DNA from: DASTQL01 sp035761805
GTDB lineage: Bacteria > Actinomycetota > Actinomycetes > Jiangellales > Jiangellaceae
NCBI GenBank assembly: GCA_035761805.1
Contig: DASTQL010000001.1
Span: 1 to 7,956 of the forward strand
DNA length: 7,956 bases
Reading direction: 5' to 3'
The translations under genes and the position numbers were made by a program. Positions 5,760-7,956 of this stretch are shown here, piece by piece (positions within the stretch are counted from its first letter, which is position 1; every line of letters starts with the position of its first letter). The notes beneath the pieces are model-generated. The model saw only the letters and a program-made list of their open reading frames with translations. It had not been told where the DNA came from and did no database searches.

Positions 5760-6236
5760 TCAGGAAGTCTCGGAGTAGAGGAGCCACACGTACCGAAACG
5801 GCTGGGACGCGTTCCAGCTCGCCTCCTGCTCGGCGCTGACCCGGGTGAAGCCGACTGCTGTGTAGCAGCGGAGCGCTGCCTCGTTGTCAGGGTGCACGCG
5901 CACGAAGACGTCGTCGTGCTCGGCGCGCGCCAGCCCGACGAGGCGGGCCACCAGGGTCCGGCCGATCCCCCGGCCACGCAGGCGGGGATCGACGATCAGG
6001 CGGGCCAGCTCCACCTCCGCCTCCTCGTCGTCGACCCACAGCTCGCCGTAAGCGACGAGGCGTCGCCCGTCGTGGAGGCCGTACGGGCGCACGCCGTCCT
6101 GTGCTGCCCACCCGTTGACGGTCTCGACCGACACCGCCCCCCCGGAGTGACCGCACCACATGGTGATCTCGGCCGCCGAGCGCGGCCACGAGGAGACGGT
6201 TGCCGCAAGGTCTGCGGTGAACGGGCGGAGATCCAT
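5760..6236 (-). CDS. GNAT-family N-acetyltransferase
   Basis: Encodes 158 residues, standard for a single-domain GNAT enzyme that transfers acetyl from acetyl-CoA to an amine. Motif A is present (LARLIVDPRLRGRGIGRTLVARLVGLA, about 78-103) with the pyrophosphate-binding R-G-R-G-I-G at 87-92. Motif B follows as NEAALRCYTAVGF (118-130), with Tyr125 in the position of the usual general acid. The start at ATG 6236 begins directly with MDLRPFTADL; a weak ribosome site (AGGGG) lies upstream. It sits 40 bp after the flavoenzyme stop and 113 bp before the MpaB-family start, on the same strand, so co-transcription with the flavoenzyme is likely and with the MpaB gene possible. The MWCGHSGG segment near the N-terminus resembles GNATs seen in small actinobacterial and Firmicute resistance/modification contexts, but the substrate cannot be read from the sequence. 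Confidence 0.9.
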   Translation of the reverse strand: MDLRPFTADLAATVSSWPRSAAEITMWCGHSGGAVSVETVNGWAAQDGVRPYGLHDGRRLVAYGELWVDDEEAEVELARLIVDPRLRGRGIGRTLVARLVGLARAEHDDVFVRVHPDNEAALRCYTAVGFTRVSAEQEASWNASQPFRYVWLLYSETS

Positions 6237-6276
6237 GGTGCCCCTGACGCTGCTCGGTCTCCTGCTGGGTCAGGCG

Positions 6277-7488
6277 CTAGCCGGCGATCTGCTCGGCCAC
6301 CAGGCCGGCGTCTTCACCCACACCGACGAGTAGTGAGGACTTCCGCTTCCTCAGGAAGTGGACGCCGACGAAGTACAGCCCCGCCACCGTCGTGCTGGCC
6401 CCGTCGCGGTGCAGCGGGAACCCGAGGTCATCGAACGCCTCCGGGTGCTGGATCCAGTCTCGGTAGGCGGGCCGGTAGCCGGCCGCGACGATGACCGAGC
6501 CGAAGCCTCGCAATGACAGGCGGTCCCTCCCAGCCACGGTGAACGGCGGCGGGTCGGGCATCTCCGGAGCCGCTACGCCGCGGGCTCTGCACGTCGCACG
6601 GATGACGGCGCGCACGTCGGCGTAGCGGGCATCGCCGAAGGCTACCGACTCGGCGAGGTCGTCGGCGATGGCGGCCGTGGCGTCGTCTACGCCGATCAGC
6701 CGTCCGACCAGGTCGACCCCGAGCCCGCTCAGCGTCCGGTAGCTGAGGTCGTGCCCGCCGGCGACCCCCGTGCTCTGGAAGTTCGCCGCAAGCCTCGCCT
6801 TCGGGTCGGGCAGATCGGCCACGGACGTGTCGAGGAAAGGCGTTTCCAGCAACCAGTCGATGATGTCGCGCCCATCCAGCCGGCGCGGGACCCACGGGGC
6901 GCGCCCACAGGCCAGGACCACGTGGCGACCGGCCAAGCACAGCTCCTCGGCGATCTGGCAACCAGATTGACCGCTCCCGACCACCAAAGCCGCACCATCC
7001 GGCAGCGCCCCCGGGTTGCGATAGTCCTCGGCGTCCAGCACCGTCAGCCAGGGCGGGAGTGCGGCCAGCGGGGCAGGTCGCAGCGCCCGCTGGTAGGCCC
7101 CGGTGGCCACGACCACCGCTCGAGCCGTGATCGTGTCCTCGCCGGTCCCCAGCTCCAGTCGCCCACCCGCTGGCTGCCGCAGGGACTGCACATCCACCCC
7201 AGTGCGTACCGGGGCGTCGAAGGCAGCCGCGTAACCCTGCAGGTAGGAGTTGACCTCCGCACCGGCCAGGAAGCCGTGCGGATCACCACCCGCATAGCCG
7301 CCGCCGGGCAGCCGGATCGTGTGGTTGGGCGTCACCAGGCAGAAGCTGTCCCACCGATCCGCCCACGACGCGCCGACGCCATCCCGCTCGAGGACGACGT
7401 GCTCCACCCCGGCCTCAGCGAGCTCGTGGCTCACTGACAGCCCCGCCTGCCCGGCGCCGACGACCACGACGTCGAACTCAAGCCCCAT
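6277..7488 (-). CDS. FAD/NAD(P)-dependent oxidoreductase (flavin monooxygenase-like, near the MSMEG_0569 type)
   Basis: Encodes 403 residues from ATG 7488. The FAD-binding Rossmann motif GAGQAG (11-16) follows the first strand, the VVVATG motif is at 125-130, and a second nucleotide-binding motif GSGQSG (171-176) should bind NAD(P)H. The C-terminal FAD strand is TTVAGLYFVGVH (366-377). The segments WDSFCLVTPN (46-55), LPGGGYAGGDPHGF (60-73) and GQSGCQIAEELCLAGR (173-188) strongly recall the MSMEG_0569 family of flavin oxidoreductases, as I remember it. In that family these enzymes sit in a conserved cluster that is not present here. The typical FxGxxxHxxxW/Y fingerprint of FMO/BVMO enzymes is not evident. 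An alternative GTG start at 7512 adds eight residues and has the better ribosome site (GGGGAG 7 nt upstream); I prefer 7488 because the protein then begins at the family's first strand. First gene of a possible three-gene unit with the GNAT and MpaB genes. Confidence 0.9.
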   Translation of the reverse strand: MGLEFDVVVVGAGQAGLSVSHELAEAGVEHVVLERDGVGASWADRWDSFCLVTPNHTIRLPGGGYAGGDPHGFLAGAEVNSYLQGYAAAFDAPVRTGVDVQSLRQPAGGRLELGTGEDTITARAVVVATGAYQRALRPAPLAALPPWLTVLDAEDYRNPGALPDGAALVVGSGQSGCQIAEELCLAGRHVVLACGRAPWVPRRLDGRDIIDWLLETPFLDTSVADLPDPKARLAANFQSTGVAGGHDLSYRTLSGLGVDLVGRLIGVDDATAAIADDLAESVAFGDARYADVRAVIRATCRARGVAAPEMPDPPPFTVAGRDRLSLRGFGSVIVAAGYRPAYRDWIQHPEAFDDLGFPLHRDGASTTVAGLYFVGVHFLRKRKSSLLVGVGEDAGLVAEQIAG

Positions 7489-7700
7489 CGGCGCACCCCA
7501 ACCCAACTCCACCGGCCCGCTCCCCGGGTTCGAGGGTGATCTTCTGTCAGCCGCCCGTCAAGAACGTCACCGGCAACGACCAACGTCCCGCCGGCGGCCC
7601 GGTCCCGGCGCTCGCCCGGTCCACCTGCATGCGCCGCCGCGGGCCGCGACAGGAGGACGGCATCCAGCTGCCGCTGACCCGACCTCGGGTGGTCTGCCGG

Positions 7701-7774
7701 TGCCCCCGGTGGGACTCGAACCCACAACCCAGAGCTTTTAAGGCTCCTGCCTCTGCCGGTTGGGCTACGGGGGC
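7701..7774 (-). tRNA. tRNA with anticodon UAA (Leu by codon) and a short variable loop
   Basis: Read on the minus strand the cloverleaf is complete in 74 nt. The acceptor stem GCCCCCG/CGGGGGC has seven pairs, with discriminator A73. A D-arm carries G18G19. The anticodon stem GGAGC/GCTCT has loop CTTAAAA, so positions 34-36 are TAA. The variable region is five nucleotides (GGGTT), and the T-arm is GTGGG-TTCGAGT-CCCAC. CCA is not encoded (ACCG follows). By anticodon it reads UUA, leucine. A36-A37-A38, the MiaA modification signal, fits reading of U-starting codons. Bacterial tRNA-Leu normally has a long variable arm (about 85 nt in all), so this is a class I body with a Leu anticodon. The D-stem closing position is C13·A22, a mismatch, with an extra G in the loop. 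A class I tRNA-Phe has loop CTGAAAA, one base from this one. The gene is certain; the charged amino acid is not. Confidence 0.9.
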
Positions 7775-7785
7775 CTCGGGGGTCG

Positions 7786-7791
7786 AGCGTA
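7786..7791 (-). promoter_or_regulatory. Putative -10 element of the tRNA gene
   Basis: TACGCT on the minus strand fits TANNNT and lies 11 nt before the mature tRNA 5' end, so transcription would start within a few nucleotides of the tRNA. No -35 is convincing: the expected place is GC-rich and runs into the deformylase terminator hairpin. A promoter here would make tRNA synthesis independent of the gene upstream. Confidence 0.3.
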
Positions 7792-7812
7792 TCCGGGTGG
7801 GCGCGGACTCCG

Positions 7813-7849
7813 CCGGGTCTGGAGGAGGGCTTCCCTCCTCCAGACCCGG
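7813..7849 (-). terminator. Strong hairpin terminator after peptide deformylase
   Basis: CCGGGTCTGGAGGAGGG (7813-7829) and CCCTCCTCCAGACCCGG (7833-7849) are perfectly complementary over 17 bp around a 3-nt loop CTT. The hairpin lies 20 bp past the deformylase stop on the minus strand and before the tRNA gene. No U tract follows on that strand, as is usual for actinobacterial hairpin terminators. Confidence 0.85.
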
Positions 7850-7869
7850 TCGGCCGGCGGCCGCGGCGG

Positions 7870-7956
7870 TCAGAGGTAGGTGCGCCGGGCGAACACCGCG
7901 TGCGCACCCGCGACGCGGTCCAGGAAGATCAGCCCGTCGGTGTGGTCGATCTCGTG
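7870..7956 (-). CDS. def: Peptide deformylase, C-terminal end (start outside window)
   Basis: The minus-strand frame is open from the window edge to TGA at 7870-7872 and encodes 28 residues beginning HEIDHTDGLIFLDRV. HExDH is motif 3 of peptide deformylase: the two histidines bind the catalytic metal (Fe2+ or Zn2+) and the glutamate is the catalytic base. The following DG-L-F-DR is the family's standard continuation. The enzyme removes the formyl group from the N-terminal methionine of new proteins. The tail after motif 3 is short (23 residues), ending RRTYL, as in many actinobacterial deformylases. Motifs 1 and 2 (GxGxAAxQ, EGCLS) lie outside the window. It is followed by the 17-bp hairpin and then the tRNA gene on the same strand. 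Confidence 0.92.
   Translation of the reverse strand, partial: HEIDHTDGLIFLDRVAGAHAVFARRTYL

Noticed and set aside
5647..5787. Extension of the MpaB-family protein to GTG 5787
   Set aside because: The extra 47 residues are Arg/Thr-rich and low-complexity, overlap the acetyltransferase stop by 28 bp and have no ribosome site; family members begin near the ATG 5646 position.
7526..7534. GGGTTCGAG on the plus strand, identical to part of the tRNA T-arm, considered as an att-site or tRNA remnant
   Set aside because: Only 9 bp, in the opposite orientation to the tRNA, with no integrase gene nearby and no extended match; this motif occurs by chance in GC-rich DNA.
7557..7562. TTGACG on the minus strand as a -35 for the flavoenzyme gene
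   Set aside because: No acceptable -10 lies 16-19 bp downstream (the position reads TCACCC or similar), so I do not call a promoter.
1..7956. CRISPR arrays, insertion sequences, tandem repeats, phage genes
   Set aside because: No regularly spaced repeats, transposase or integrase motifs, or terminal inverted repeats were seen on either strand.

Overview
The window is very GC-rich (by eye above 70 %). It has GC-ending codons, strong GGAGG-type ribosome sites, a likely leaderless GTG gene and FadA3/GDSL neighbours familiar from mycobacteria. All of this fits a chromosomal segment of a high-GC actinomycete. A Geodermatophilales or Nocardioides-like host is plausible, but the sequence alone does not settle the genus. 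I see no insertion sequence, integrase, CRISPR array or prophage gene.

Left part (1-2517): the 3' end of an SGNH/GDSL hydrolase gene is followed, 19 bp later on the same strand, by a FadA3-like thiolase gene (beta-oxidation / acyl-CoA metabolism). Facing the thiolase is a small, unrecognised 137-residue protein, possibly translated from a leaderless GTG. Divergent from that is a 76-residue DUF4287 protein, which ends in a strong hairpin terminator shared with the next, oppositely oriented gene.

Middle (2518-4724): two divergently transcribed membrane-protein genes share a 287-bp intergenic region. One encodes a Bax inhibitor-1/YccA family protein (-), the other a CorA-type divalent cation transporter (+). 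The region holds a perfect 7-3-7 palindrome over the putative promoter of the Bax-inhibitor gene. On the corA side it holds a very strong Shine-Dalgarno, an 11-codon proline-rich upstream ORF (uORF) and a hairpin, with two GGAGG and two CCTCC segments that could pair in alternative ways. This looks like a translation-coupled attenuator of the kind known for enterobacterial mgtA (mgtL) and corA (corL).

Right part (4672-7488): three minus-strand genes, in transcription order, encode a flavin-dependent oxidoreductase, a GNAT acetyltransferase and an MpaB/DUF2236-type oxygenase. They may form a small redox/modification operon; gaps are 40 and 113 bp. The MpaB-family reading frame runs 53 bp into the 3' end of corA on the opposite strand.

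Far right (7701-7956): the last 28 codons of peptide deformylase (-), a perfect 17-bp hairpin terminator, then a tRNA gene on the same strand. This tRNA has anticodon UAA (codon UUA, Leu) but a short 5-nt variable loop and a total length of 74 nt. Canonical bacterial tRNA-Leu has a long variable arm. I found no in-frame TTA codon in the window's genes, so the tRNA reads a codon that is rare here. It and the corA leader are the two most interesting items.
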